64,000 nt of DNA from Erinaceus europaeus. Its lineage: Eukaryota; Chordata; Mammalia; Eulipotyphla; Erinaceidae. Under the pieces are notes generated by a model, which saw nothing but the letters and a program-made list of their open reading frames with translations, ran no database searches and had not been told where the DNA came from. The stretch covers positions 34,634,698 through 34,698,697 of the forward strand of contig NC_080171.1 of assembly GCF_950295315.1 (NCBI RefSeq). Reading direction: 5' to 3'. Of this stretch, positions 52,880 through 64,000 are shown piece by piece. Numbering within the stretch: the stretch's first letter is position 1; each line of letters opens with the position of its first letter. Position numbers and translations under genes: made by a program.

Positions 52880-55530
52880 CTAATACAGGCAGAAACATAA
52901 AGGGTAGTCAGAGATTTTAAAATTAATGATGCAGAATAGTGATCTAAAAGGAAGTTAGGTTGGAACCTTCTTCAAGATATCACTAGCTCTTTCACTCACC
53001 AGTCTTTTGATATAGGAAAAGTTCCTTTATTAATGAAATGAGCATTTTGGGATAGATCTTTTTGAAAATCTTATTTATGAGTCTCAGAGGAATTAATTTT
53101 CAGGTAAAAACACATAAGAAACCTAAAATTTTTCTTATGAAAATAAGTTCTGTGTACAAAATACATACGTAAAATACTGAATTTTTACACCAGGGCAAAC
53201 GTGTATAATATATCGACATTATTTCCTCCCCAGTGAAAACCCCATGACTCTGCCCTGACCCCACCCATTCCTTAACTACATAGTGTCTCTGTAGCTAATA
53301 AATTACAGATACTTCTTTCACTAGGCATTATCCTGAGTTGTAGAAACAAACTAAATCCCTATAAGGGAGCTATGCCAAACCTCAAACTGACTGCTATGGG
53401 GATAAAGACTAGAATCCTTGATTCATCTCATACAAATTTAGGTGTCCTTCTGTTCTTGGAATTCCCCACAATTGGTTGGATTCCCAGATGCAGCTCCTTT
53501 GCAATTTAGTTTCTTCTACTGCCTATCTCTGCCACTTTACTTCCTTACAGTTGGAATTCTCTAGGGTACTCTGGTTAGCTTTCTGCATGCAATTCGTTAT
53601 TTTAGTGTTTGTTGCCAGGAAATGCAATCTAATTCACAACATGTTCAAAATACCTGCTATCCACCTTTAGTTGCATTATCTGTAAGTGTACCTCAAACTT
53701 TAGCTCAAAATCTAAAATTCTGTCTGTGTTGAGTTCAGGTCCTATCTTTTCAGATTGCATGCATTGTTGTCTTGACCATAAAAAGTTGGGGTGGGGGAGT
53801 AAAATCATAATGACTTTTATTTGTTCACTTGAATTTTATTTTTTTACTTCTTTTGGAATGGAAAACTTTGTTCACAACACAAAAAAGGAGAAAAAGGTAA
53901 AATTTGTCATAAAAAAGAGTAGACATCCGATACTTAATAGTATATCTTTAAAAGCTTTTATATATGACATTTCTCTTTTTGAATACTCTGTAACAGGTGC
54001 AATAGTATTTATAGCTCCAGCTTTTTGATATTTGATGTCATAAGAAAGTAGAGCGGGACATAATTGGATATGGGAAAACCTCTGAAAACCCCTATAAATT
54101 TTATAGCAAAAAGTGCCTTTTAGCATGTCCATGAAGTCAAGTGAGAAGACAGTCTCTTTTAATTTTGATTATCATCTTAACTCTAATTCATTTTCTGTTT
54201 AGGATCTACTTACTATTGTTAACACTTGATAAATGATGCTAAGATATTCAAAACTTTTGGATTTCTATTCACCTTCTGCAGCAATCTTCAGGTAATTCTA
54301 GTATAATGGATAGCTCATTACTTAGTTATTAAAAGACACCTCCAAGGATTATACAATGGTACCAGGGATCACCTGAAGGTGATTTTAGCAGGAACTCTTC
54401 TGAAATTTTCTGATGTCTTCCCATTTTCCTCAAGATGAAGTGAGTTCAACTTTACCCCTTTCTCTTTTCATCCTTGTCTCTTATTTTCTTCATCAGCTTT
54501 ATTGTATTCTCTCCTGGGTTATAAAAAGAAAAGATGTTATGATGTTTTTTTTTTACACAATTTTCTGTATAGCACTGTACTTCAGGACCATCCAGCTTGA
54601 ACAAGTTAGAGAGTCCTCAGGATACAGCCAGAATTTATGTCTAATGATATAGTGCTCAGGAAATTGACCTATTAACGGATCCATTTCTTTGTGTCTTAAA
54701 TAGTGATGCTTTCCTTGGTCTGACAGTGTGCTCTTCTTCCTAGCATCTTACTTTACCATTTTCAATGGTTTCCTATTCAAAAAGTTAAGGTCAGTCATGG
54801 CTATATTCAGTCTATAACCTTAAGGAGCACTTTCCAGTTCTCAATTCCTATTATCATCTTGTTCTACTGAAGATATAAAAAATTTCAGTGCAAAAAAAAA
54901 TTTTTTTTTCAGTGAAAGTCCTTGTGTCTTTTGAGTTTATATCCTAAAACACAAAGAGGAACTGACTTGCCAAAATAAACCATGTTGTCAAGATTGACAC
55001 AGTGGTGATTTATTTGATTATGAAGTAAAATCATATAGGAAGGCATATTCAAAAAGGTGCCTGAATATCATTTTTAAAAAAGTTCTTAAATGTTGTAACT
55101 CTGAGGCACTGATTTTCTCATTCTATCTGAGATTTCCCTATCAATTTATTCCAGTCAAGAAAGTTTGAGGCTAAATTCCAAGTCACACAGTTGCAGGTAA
55201 AAGGCAGGAAGTCAGTAGACTATTATAAGCAGTACATCTGAAAAGTTCTGTTTTGACCCATCGTTGTTTTAGGGATCTCTATTTGTTATATCCTAGCCAC
55301 ACCTGTCTGATGCACAGCATGATGCTAAAGAGTGCAGCTTTTAACACTCACTGCACTATAAATAACCAAGGGTACTCTCTGTCCACAAAAAGCTATTAAA
55401 GGGATTACTTTGTCTAGACAACAGAAGAACAGTGGGTAGTGGCATTGCTAAAACATCCCAAAATCCACTGAGTGGACAGGGTGCATTTGAAACCTTGCAA
55501 ATTAAATCCAGGAAGTAAAGTGACAATTTC
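52880..55530. other. Unassigned sequence
   Basis: Long repeat-poor stretch. Frames of 61 to 100 codons occur on both strands (for example 53,726-54,028) but none shows a domain or splice context. No gene called. Confidence 0.45.
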
Positions 55531-55534
55531 TTTC

Positions 55535-56060
55535 CGCAAAATATGTCCTTCTCCTTATCGTGCCTTTAAATTACAGGGGCAGCAGCCACACCCCAGTGGA
55601 TTCCAGCGAATTGCATTATTTGTGAATAGAAGCCGTTTAGAATGAAGGAAAGGTTAGCCTTTACCATCATAAAAACGTTTTATGTGATTGGCAAATCAGA
55701 AAGTGGTCAATCAGCAGACAGTTATAGAGATGTTTTTCATCTCTAGTAACAGCAGGATGCTAACGGGAGAGTTAAGATGAAAAGGGAAAAAGATGCATTG
55801 ATTTGTTGACCAGCTGTCACAGTAAAACAGGGTTCTCTTGCACTTAATCAATGTCAGTCTCCAACCCAATCGTTTTGTAGCCCAGATGAGAAGCAATCAA
55901 GAGGAACACCTTCATAAGCATGAAGCTTGCTAGATGGGGTTCAATGAAGTGTGTTTTTAAGCTTGCCCACTCAGAATGTGATGCATGACCCAAAGCTAAT
56001 CAGAAACATTTTAACCCTTCGAAAGAAGGCAGCAATTAGTTGCCTGTTTCTTTTTTTTTT
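55535..56060. other. Candidate conserved noncoding block
   Basis: Repeat-free, balanced composition with homeodomain- and CCAAT-like words (GATTGGCAAATCAG, GGTCAATCAGCAG, CTTAATCAATG, AGCTAATCAG) and no coding frame longer than 61 codons. Resembles mammalian conserved enhancer sequence in texture only; inference. Confidence 0.3.
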
Positions 56061-57045
56061 TTTTTCTCAGACAGAAAATACACCTCTAAGTCCTCTACAA
56101 ATCTTTAAGATACTGTGAGTCTATTTTGAGGGACAAATCTTTTCCTTACTATGTAAGTTAAAGTACTATCATTAAGCATGGCTTCATATTAATGTATAGG
56201 TGGTATTTTAAAAACATCTCATTTCTCAGAAAGACAATACAGGAAAAGTGAGTAATATAACTACATAGTTTTTTCACAGTTACTTTTAAATGTGTGAATA
56301 TTTAGCCATATGAAAAGGCACTTTTATTCTTAGTGCCTCTGATCCCAAGAAAATGATTTGGTGGACTTGTGTCTCTGTAAATCAAGGCCAGCTTAGGAAG
56401 TTAAATCATACTTTCTGTAGAACAAGATTTAATCATATGAGATTCCTTTTCTGAGGATGAGTGAGAGAGATGCCTTGAGAAGCAGACCTCCATGACAGGT
56501 TCACTGGGATAGAGAGAAATGCGAGCCAATACTCCGAATCCCTTGCTTGGTGGAGATAGAATTTCTGGGTCACCTGGTCACCTCACATCTCTTCACACCC
56601 TTGTTCTGGTGGTGCACAGAAAAGCTGAGTCATTGGGTTGTGTTTTTTCTCTAGTTCTCACAGAAATGTAATTTGGGAGTGTGGTGGAGTTACATGGCTA
56701 GGAGTGGGCTATGAACTCTAGGGGAAAAAGCCAAAAACATGTTTTCTTGCTCTAGGAGTACCCAAAGAAACCAACTCATCAGGGCTTTTGTTTCTCTCTA
56801 GTGCTCACAGAAATGGGATTTGTGAGTGGTGGTAGAGTGAGTTGGTTGGGATGGGGCTGCAAACTCTCAGGACAAAAAAAAAAAAATCTGCTTCTTCATT
56901 TATCCTGAAGTATCCAAGCTAGTAAAATATATTTGTTATCATTTATTTGTATGACTTTTCACTTTATTTTATTTCAGAAATAATCTGAGTTAACAGTATT
57001 ATAAAAACTAACAGGCCTTGATAGAGAGTGGGAGATGAGGTATTC
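56061..57045. other. Unassigned sequence with a local imperfect repeat
   Basis: Two related segments, about 56,625-56,730 and 56,785-56,880, share TTTCTCTAGTKCTCACAGAA, ATGKRATTTGKGAGTG and GGGCTRYRAACTCT. They are likely a small tandem duplication of roughly 100-150 bp. No gene recognised. Confidence 0.5.
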
Positions 57046-57049
57046 AATA

Positions 57050-57235
57050 GGGCTGAGCCGTGACACACGGTAAGTACATGCTATGCTGAGCAAGAACCTG
57101 GGTTCAAGACCCCCCCCCATCTGCAGGGGGAAAGCTTTTCAAGTGGTGAAGCAGTGCTGCAGGTGTCCCCCTGTCTTCTTCTCTATCCCCTTACCTCTCA
57201 CTTTTGTGGTCTTATCAAATTAAATAAAGTATTAA
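57050..57235 (+). mobile_element. tRNA-derived SINE, sense
   Basis: GGGCTGAGCCGTGACACACG, GGGTTCAAGACCCCCC (B box), CTGCAGGGGGAAAGCTTTTC, GAAGCAGTGCTGCAGGTGTC, tail AAATTAAATAAAG. Older subfamily, in sense. Confidence 0.8.
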
Positions 57236-57890
57236 AAAGTGTTCATTAGAGATTAAGAAATATATAATTTATATGTAGTAATTTATTCTTGAAATTGTCA
57301 AAAAAATCTGAGCAAGGAAAAAATCTGACAAATTACAGTAGCTTTTATATGTAGTTCTTTTTTATTCTATTAAACTTATTTTAATTTCACAACTCAGGTA
57401 ACTAGCTGTTTAATAACTAAATTATAAAAGCAAGAGTTAGAAGGATCTATATTGACATTCTAATGGTCAGATATGTCAGTAGAATTTAATGCTTCCATTA
57501 ATATTTAATTAGCTGTTAAAAGATAAACTGAAGTTTCAAAGATTTTTTAAAAAGTTTATCTGAGCAAAAATGACTTTGACTGTGGTAGGGTCAAACAAGA
57601 AATGGATAGATGAGCTCTATTAAAAGGAACTAAGAAAAAGACAGTTACAGAGAAGATGAGGAAGCAAAGTAAAGAAACTATTTGATTGGTTACTAATAAA
57701 AAAAAATGGGATCAGAGAATGGAGGCAAAGAGACTGAGAGATACTATTTGAGGGCCGACACAGGTCTATTGTGGTAAACCTGAGAGTATCCAGCAGACAA
57801 AGGAATCAGACTAGTACCATTTTTCAAAAATCAGCATGTTTTATACCCTTGGAAGGGTGGGTGACTGGGTTGTGCAATTCTGTTTGTTTG
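57236..57890. other. Unassigned sequence
   Basis: No gene or repeat recognised. Confidence 0.4.
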
Positions 57891-57894
57891 TTTG

Positions 57895-58800
57895 TTTGTT
57901 TGTTTATTATTTGTGGTTAATAGTGGGTTACAAGATTGTAATATTACAGGGTATAATAGTTCCACACCATACTCACAAACCAAAGTTCTGTGTCCTCACC
58001 TTTCCACCTCTCAAAGATAACCATCGTGGTTCTCACAAAGTCATAGAAACTGCTTGCTTCTGTTTTTGTTTTTTTTCTTTTAAGGGAGGAGGTGTTTGCT
58101 TTTGCATTTTTGAAAGTTTATGTGTATTAGTTTTCTAGATTCTACATATGAATGAAACCATCTAGCAGTTGCCTTTTTTTTTTTTGCCTCCAGGGTTATT
58201 ACTGGGGCTCAGTGCCTGCACTATGAATCCACTGCTCCTGCACTTTTTCCCTTTGTTGCCATTGTTGTTTATTATTGTTGTTATTATTATTGTTTTATTG
58301 CTGTCGTTGTTGGGTAGGACAGAGAGAAATAGAGACAGGAAGGGAAGACAGAGAGGGGGAGAGAGAGATAGACACCTGCAGACCTACTTTACTGCTTGTG
58401 AAGTCACCCCCTACAGGTGAGGGCCAGGGTCTCGAACCAGTCCTTGGGCTTCGAGTCCTGTGCGCTTAACACACTGTGCTATGGCCCGGCCCCCAGCAGT
58501 TGTCTTTCATCTCTTATTTCACCAAGCATAATCATCTCTAGTTCTATCCATTTTGTTTCAAAGGATACAATATCATCTTTATTTGATTGAAGAGTAAGAT
58601 TCCATGAAGTATGTATCCTGTAACTTCTTTAGTCATCTTTTATGAGCATTTAGGCTGCTTCTACCCTATGGCTCTTGTAAATAATGTAGCTATGAACATA
58701 GAATCCCTTTTTCTTCCCATGGGTTGTATAATTCTGAGAGGAGGAAGGTGACTATATTGTTGTGGCTTAGTCATATCTTGTTTTGTTTGGAATGAAAGGG
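57895..58800 (-). mobile_element. L1 3' end with ORF2 tail, antisense, split by SINE
   Basis: Left: TTAATAGTGGGTTACAAGAT, CACCATACTCACAAACCAAAG, TCTAGATTCTACATATGAATG. Right of the SINE: TTATTTCACCAAGCATAATC, CTAGTTCTATCCATTTTG, CTTGTAAATAATGTAGC and CATAGAATCCC, complement of the L1 ORF2 C-terminal end. An older copy than 14,896-16,372. Confidence 0.7.
58177..58494 (-). mobile_element. tRNA-derived SINE, long form
   Basis: GCCTCCAGGGTTATTACTGG, GACACCTGCAGACCTAC, GGTCTCGAACC and head complement CTGTGCTATGGCCCGGCCCCC. Flanking AGCAGTTGCCTTT (58,164-58,176) and AGCAGTTGTCTTT (58,495-58,507), one mismatch. Confidence 0.88.
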
Positions 58801-59114
58801 GCTGTAATGGTTAATTTTTTATCCCATGGTAGGCCAGAGCTCCAGAAAAAGTCAGGAGTTGTGATGGTCATTTCCTCATTCTGAGATCTCTTAGCTATAG
58901 CCTAGGTGGTTTCAATACTTTGACGGGTCTAGTTAGATGTTTGTGTCTGTTTGTCCTTAGTTTTCAATTTCTTGAACAAGAAGCATGACAACCTTTGGTT
59001 TTTTTTTTTGCTTAAGTAGGTGACCTAGACATTGGGGCTACCTTCATCTAGTGGTCTTTTATTTAAATGAATGCCCCCCCCCATTACACGTTCTTGCACT
59101 GTGACATATAAATA

Positions 59115-59290
59115 CTTTTTTAAAAACCACTTTATTTGGGGAGGGGAGGCTAATGATTACAGTACAGTTGTTGACACACTTCTCATCTATCCATGATATG
59201 TGTCTGCAAGACACTCTCTCCCCCAGAGTTATTTTCCATCATCATGCACCAAGCTTCCTGCTTCCACATTTGCAAGTCTGGGGTCTAACA
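59115..59290 (-). mobile_element. L1 3' end, second type, antisense
   Basis: TTTGGGGAGGGGAGGCTAATG, TACAGTACAGTTGTTGACAC, GTGTCTGCAAGACACTCTC and CATCATGCACCAAGC. It shares the GAGGGGAGG...CTAATG start with 30,600-30,650. Confidence 0.55.
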
Positions 59291-59299
59291 TACAGAATT

Positions 59300-60720
59300 T
59301 CAACTTACTCTGACTAGTAAACAAAATGAAATTTAAAAATAGGATGGAGGAACAAATGGATTTTGTATGACTCCGCATATAGAATATATTGCAACAATAT
59401 AAAACAGATATATGGCCATCGCTATGGGGAAAGAATATTTTCACACTCCCCTTTGGAATAGGGCATTTAAATGTATTGTTTAATAGCCCCCCCCCCAAGA
59501 AATCAAGATATGTCAAAAATAATTGCTGTTGTTCTATAGTTACATATTGTCATCATCATCTTTTCCTCTTGTGCTGCTATTATTATATATAAGCTTTAAC
59601 AGATTTGTTCCACAGTCCAGTTCATGTTTACTTCACAAATGCTTAAATTACTCATAAGAGCAGATTCTTCTATAACTGAGACATTTAAAAGCATAACTAT
59701 GGGGTTTAGAGAGAGAGAATAAATTGATAAATCCTTAATGCCCCTTTCTCTTAATAAGATTTTGAGCAATTTTTCTTTCCCCATATATCCAAATTCAAGT
59801 GTTACCATTTTCCAAACAAGATGAAAGTGAGTAATGAGTGAATAATGTAGCCTGCCCTAAGCAAACTATCCTACTCCTGGCGTTCTTTAGCCTGTTTTTC
59901 CGTTAATACTTCTGTAAGTTGGCAGAGCTTATATTTCATATATCTGATACTTCTTCAGTGCTAGATTTTTCTGATCCTTGAAAGTGTTTGTGGAGAGTCT
60001 GTCTTTGCCTTTGTCAATCTTACGTCAATCCTTATCAGATTAGAGAATTTAGACTAGTAGTTTCTTTATTATCAATTATTCAAAGCTATTATGTTTTTAA
60101 TTAATTTGAATATTATATCAACAAATACAGACTGACAGGCTAGTTCTACCAAGACTAGGGTATCAGCTTAGGAAAAGATGGACTTTTTTTTTTATTGTCT
60201 GAACACAATTAGAGGGACATTTCAAAGTTCCCCTTCCTCAATAATAAGATGTGTTAGACACCTAAGTAATAGCAAAACCCACTGCATAAAGGAATGAGAC
60301 CTGCATTTCACATGCAGCTGCCATTGAAAGTACTAGAAATCTTTAATGAAATGGGAACCACTGGCTATAACTTGAATATATCCAAGCATAACTTGCGATG
60401 GTGAAAATTTTCAAATACAGATATATAGAATAGTGAAATGAACAACCCCATTCTGATTCTGTGCTTATTATTTGAGTATACATACACAAGCTTTTGTTGT
60501 TGCTCTAAAATATACTAAGATAAATTTATAGAAAGTGTGTGTGAAATCATTACAGCGTTGTAAACCTTTATGTTTATTTAGGTTATTTTCATTAGAGTTT
60601 TTTTTTGAGAGCCCTGAAATTTTTCAGACAGCACATTAAGTAAATGCTAAAGAATTCCAATGCCTTTAGGACTCTGCTTAGAACTCATTTTATATGTGTG
60701 ATTGCTATGCCAGAGAGGTC
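59300..60720. other. Unassigned sequence
   Basis: No gene or repeat recognised. A C run lies at 59,487-59,497. Confidence 0.4.
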
Positions 60721-61640
60721 CTACAGACTTCCAGTAGGGATAACACATTAGAGTGATTAAAGCCTCAGTTTGCTGGCCTGTCTAATTGAGACTCTGCAGC
60801 CTGGAATGAGAAAATTCACATGCCAATTGCAATCAATAATCAGTTTCTGTAAATCAGTCATACTATTGAGCTCTGAGATGGTTGGAAAAACAACTGATAG
60901 AGCATATTTCATTACATATACCCACAGCTCTGAAACCAGTTACTTGCTGGAAAGTTCTAATTTCCAAAGTTGCATCTGCTCACTGACAAGATTCCCTAGG
61001 ACTTACTACCCAAGTAGCACACCCAAGAGTCTCTTTCCAGAACAGCAACATTTATTAGCTCTCAAGTATTTTTAAAACTCTTACAAGAAGGCAAGGCAAA
61101 TGGTGCCCAGATGTTCTCAACTGACAGAAATTTCTGTCCATTTACACATGAAAGCATGTGCAATGAATGGGTTTGGAGGGAGAGTGGCGGTCTGTTTCAT
61201 AGGGCCAGCAGAGCTTGTCCTCATGTTAATGTGAGAAATTATAAGAAATCAGCTGTATGCATTATTAAAAAGAAGACTCACAGTTTTTAGTCATTTGGTC
61301 ACCTCTATGCACGCAGCATTTGGAAGGTAATTCTGGATGCTGTTTGATGAATGGAAAGTGATGAGTCATCACATTTCAAGAATACAGTATGTACAAGAAT
61401 GATAAATGAGCAAGTGATTGGTGTCCTGGTAATGAAAGGAAATGCAAGCAATGCAGATGTTGCTTAGCTCTGGATGTGAAAATTAACCAGTAAGGCACAT
61501 TTGACTGATAATTCTCACTCTGAATTTTATTTTTCCTTCATTCATCATCTAGCTCTTCTTAATGCTTAATTAGCAGTCCAAGTTTTGTTTAGGTAGCTAA
61601 GATCAAGGGTGCAGAAACATAACCAATAATTAAGAGTATG
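60721..61640. other. Candidate conserved noncoding block
   Basis: About 0.9 kb without recognisable repeats and of complex composition. Contains TGATGAGTCATCA (AP-1-like, palindromic core, 61,361-61,373), TTAATGCTTAATTAGCAG (homeodomain-like, 61,559-61,576) and AATCAATAATCAG. The 101-codon frame at 60,770-61,075 has no domain. Inference only. Confidence 0.35.
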
Positions 61641-62110
61641 CTCTTCCTATTGGTACTTCATTTTAGGTTTTTTTTTTTTTTTTCCACAAATGCATTGCAT
61701 TTTTCTAAGATGTTTTATGGTTAGTATTTAAAATAGATTTGTTATATATAATTACCATGTATATAAAGTCCTTCACATTTGTTCATTGTGATTTAATTTT
61801 AATTACTCTGCAACAAATTTAGAACTCTGAGAGATTTAGGATAAATATTGAGTTTTCAGATTTCTTCTTTGCAAATAAAAGTTCATGCATAAGTTATTTT
61901 ATCAGTAAGCAATGTGGGGAAATTAGTATGAGATGTCTTAAACCCAAAAAAGGACAAGAAAAAAAGAGTCCAATCTGTGTACATTCTATATGAAATATAA
62001 TTAAAATATGTTTCTGAAATTATTGGAGAACAATTCCCTTGAGAGTGAAGCACACTGTGTTTGGAAATAATTAGTAATTATTATATATGTGTTTTTTTTT
62101 TGTTATAGTT
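61641..62110. other. Unassigned AT-rich sequence
   Basis: No gene or repeat recognised. Confidence 0.4.
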
Positions 62111-62169
62111 CATGATAGACAAAGAAAAATGTTGGACTGAGTGGTGTGAGGACTCAGGTTTAAGCCTCC

Positions 62170-62458
62170 AGCCTCTTTTTTTTATTTATTATTTATTTAT
62201 TTATTCCCTTTTGTTGCCCTTATTGTTTTATTGTTGTAGTTATTATTGTTGTTGTTGTTGGATAGGACAGAGAGAAATGGAGAGAGGAGGGGGAAGACAG
62301 AGAGAGGGAGAGAAAGATAGACACCTGCAGACCTGCTTCACCGCTTATGAAGCAACTCTCCTGCAGGTGGGGAGCCTGGGCTTGAACCGGGATCCTTACG
62401 CCGGTCCTTGTGCTTTGCGCCACCTGCGCTTAACCCACTGCGCTACAGCCCGACTCCC
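62170..62458 (-). mobile_element. tRNA-derived SINE, well preserved
   Basis: ATTTATTTATTTATTCCC, CACCTGCAGACCTGCTTCAC, GGGCTTGAACCGGGATCC, GCGCCACCTGCGCTTAACCC and GCGCTACAGCCCGACTCCC. With many CpGs intact, it is one of the best references for the young subfamily. Confidence 0.9.
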
Positions 62459-62672
62459 CCTTTTTTTTTTAACAGTAAAATATTTATTACTGGATAGAGA
62501 CAGAGAAATTGAGAGGGGAAGGAGGATAGGGAGAAACAGCAAGACACTTGCATTGCAACTCTACTTTACTACTTGTGAAGCTTTCATCCCTGAAGGTGGG
62601 GACCAGGGGCTTGAACACAGGTCCTTGCATACTGTAATGTGTGTGTTTAATCAGATGTGCCATGCTAGTATC
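62459..62672 (-). mobile_element. tRNA-derived SINE, older subfamily
   Basis: GGATAGAGACAGAGAAATTG, CACTTGCATTGCAACTC, GAAGCTTTCATCCCTGAAGG, GGGGCTTGAACACAGGTCC and AATCAGATGTGCCATG. Confidence 0.75.
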
Positions 62673-62691
62673 TGGAACCCCCTGGAGCCTA

Positions 62692-62830
62692 AAGTATTTA
62701 TTTATTCATTTTTATTTGTAATTATTTTACCAGAACACTGCTCAGCTCTGGCTTACAGGGGATTAAATCTGGGATTTAAGAGCCTGAGGCATAAGAGTCC
62801 CTTTGGATAACCATTATGTTATCTACCCTC
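62692..62830 (-). mobile_element. Second-family SINE
   Basis: AGAACACTGCTCAGCTCTGG, GGGGATTAAATCTGGGATTT, GAGCCTGAGGCATAAGAGTC and ATAACCATTATGTTATC. Confidence 0.7.
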
Positions 62831-62845
62831 ATCCAAGTGTTTATT

Positions 62846-63053
62846 TGTTTTTTAAAATATTTTTATTTACTATTAGAGAAAGAGAGAAACTGAGATGGGA
62901 GGAGAGATAGGAAGGAAAAGAGGAGACAGACACTTGCAGCACTTCTTCACCACTTGTAAATCTTTCTCTCTGCAGGTGGGGCCAGTGGCTCGAACCGGGG
63001 TCCTTGAGCACTGTAATGTGTGCACTTAACCAGATGTGCCAACACTGACCCTT
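62846..63053 (-). mobile_element. tRNA-derived SINE, older subfamily
   Basis: TATTAGAGAAAGAGAGAAAC, ACTTGCAGCACTTCTTCAC, GTGGCTCGAACCGGGGTCC and CTTAACCAGATGTGCCAAC. Confidence 0.78.
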
Positions 63054-63094
63054 TAAAGTATTACTTTTAAAAAATATTTTTATTTACTTATTAT

Positions 63095-64000
63095 ACCTTC
63101 CTTTCTTTTTAATTTTTTTATTTATAAAAAGTAAATATTGACAAAACCATAAGATAAGAGGCGTACAACTCCACACAGTTCCCACCACCAGAACTCTGTA
63201 TCCCATCCCCTCCCCTGATAGCTTTCCTATTCTTTATCTCTCTGGGAGTATGGACCCAAGGTCATTGTGGGATGGAGAAGGTGGAAGGTCTGGCTTCTGT
63301 AATTGCTTCCCCGATGAACATGGGTGTTGACTGGTCGATCCATACTCCCAGCCTGCCTCTCTCTTTCCCTAGTAGGGTGGGGTTCTGGAGAAGCTGAGCT
63401 CCAGGACACACTGGTGTGGTAGTCTGTCCAGGGAAGTGTGGTCAGCATCATGTTAGTATCTGGAACCTGGTGCCTGAAAAGGGAGTTAACACAAAAAGCC
63501 AAACAAACTGTTGAACATTCATGCCTGGAATAGTGCAGATGAAGAGTTGGGGGTTACTCCCTTTTGTCAGTAGCTAGTAGGCATATTTTAGTTATATTCC
63601 AAAGGGCCTGTGGCTATGCTAGTTTTTTTTTTTTTCCCTGATCCTGAAATCTGATATACAGCTGGATCCAAGTTATTGTCTGGGAAGATGATGTCTTGGC
63701 TGGAAAAGGTACAGAAAGCTGGATCAGGGAAGAGCGTAGCTCCCTAATATGGGAAAGGGGTATAAATATTGTTGACTGTAAACCCCATCAATTTGATTTG
63801 GTCTGTGGCCCATATTCAGCTTAGGAGCCTATGTGATCTCTGCATCCCTGTAGATCTAAGCTCACATTCTGTGGTCATGAGTAGGAACATTCCAAGATGC
63901 CCCAGTATCGACCCATCTTCCTCAGGTGTAGCCTAGAGTATGTTGTCCATCCTCCCTTTGGAGGATGGAACTGTCCCTTTCTTTCTAAGCCACACTTCTA
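63095..64000 (-). mobile_element. L1 3' UTR, antisense, running off the window
   Basis: TTAATTTTTTTATTTATAAA, GGCGTACAACTCCACACAG, CTGGGAGTATGGACCCAAGG, GATGAACATGGGTGTTGACTGG and CAGGACACACTGGTGTGG. From about 63,640 it passes into the block shared with 310-760 and 38,040-38,500 (GGTATAAATATTGTTGACTG, ACATTCTGTGGTCATG). It continues past the right edge. Confidence 0.8.

Noticed and set aside
62112..62810. 232-codon open frame, the longest outside the LINE
   Set aside because: It runs through two antisense SINEs and half of a third. The protein would be translated SINE sequence (for example the IGQREMERGG-like segment that recurs in frames at 1,103, 8,473 and 51,830).

Overview
The window is AT-rich mammalian intergenic or intronic DNA. 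I see no intact host protein-coding exon, tRNA, rRNA or CRISPR array. It is dominated by tRNA-derived SINEs and L1 fragments. The main SINE has a head like GGAGTCGGGCGGTAGC, a GGTTCGA-type B box, and a body with a conserved CCTGCAGACCTGCTTCAC block when read on the complementary strand. From memory, this SINE set and the L1 3' UTR family resemble those of hedgehogs (Erinaceidae). That assignment is inference; a repeat-library search would settle it.

Layout: 0-3.2 kb, L1 fragments with five SINEs, some nested. 3.2-12.4 kb, mostly unassigned DNA with scattered SINEs and a CA-rich microsatellite. 12.4-13.3 kb, a solo LTR of an endogenous retrovirus, bounded by TG...CA and a 6-bp target duplication and carrying a small L1 insertion. 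14.4-17.6 kb, a dense SINE and L1 cluster. 18.1-21.2 kb, a nearly complete non-LTR retrotransposon unlike everything around it. 24.5-28.6 kb, an old sense-strand L1 ORF2 split by later insertions. 30-34.7 kb, L1 and SINE cluster plus a short duplicated segment. 37.1-42.6 kb, a long antisense L1 with 5' UTR, ORF1, the 5' part of ORF2 and 3' UTR, but no RT region. 43.1-47.5 kb, more L1. 48-62 kb, longer unassigned stretches with candidate conserved noncoding blocks. 62.1-64 kb, another SINE and L1 cluster.

The outstanding object is the 3,082-bp element at 18,108-21,189. It is flanked by a 10-bp duplication (AATTGTGCTT), ends in a short (GAA)n tail directly after its stop codon, and encodes one endonuclease/reverse transcriptase polyprotein with jockey-like RT motifs. 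Only three obvious lesions interrupt about 3 kb of reading frame: an in-frame TAG, a 4-bp insertion inside the YADD catalytic motif, and a TGA near the C terminus. Its first 72 bases fold on paper into the nested double pseudoknot of an HDV-like self-cleaving ribozyme. P1, P2, P3 and P4 can all be drawn, with a UCCU L3 loop and a C-N-R-A J4/2 joint. Known HDV-like ribozymes sit exactly there in several non-LTR families. The high GC and retained CpGs, against AT-rich surroundings, suggest recent arrival and possibly horizontal transfer.

No operon-like cooperation exists here. The elements are linked by transposition: nonautonomous SINEs were probably mobilised by L1, and newer copies landed in older ones, giving a relative age order in several places.
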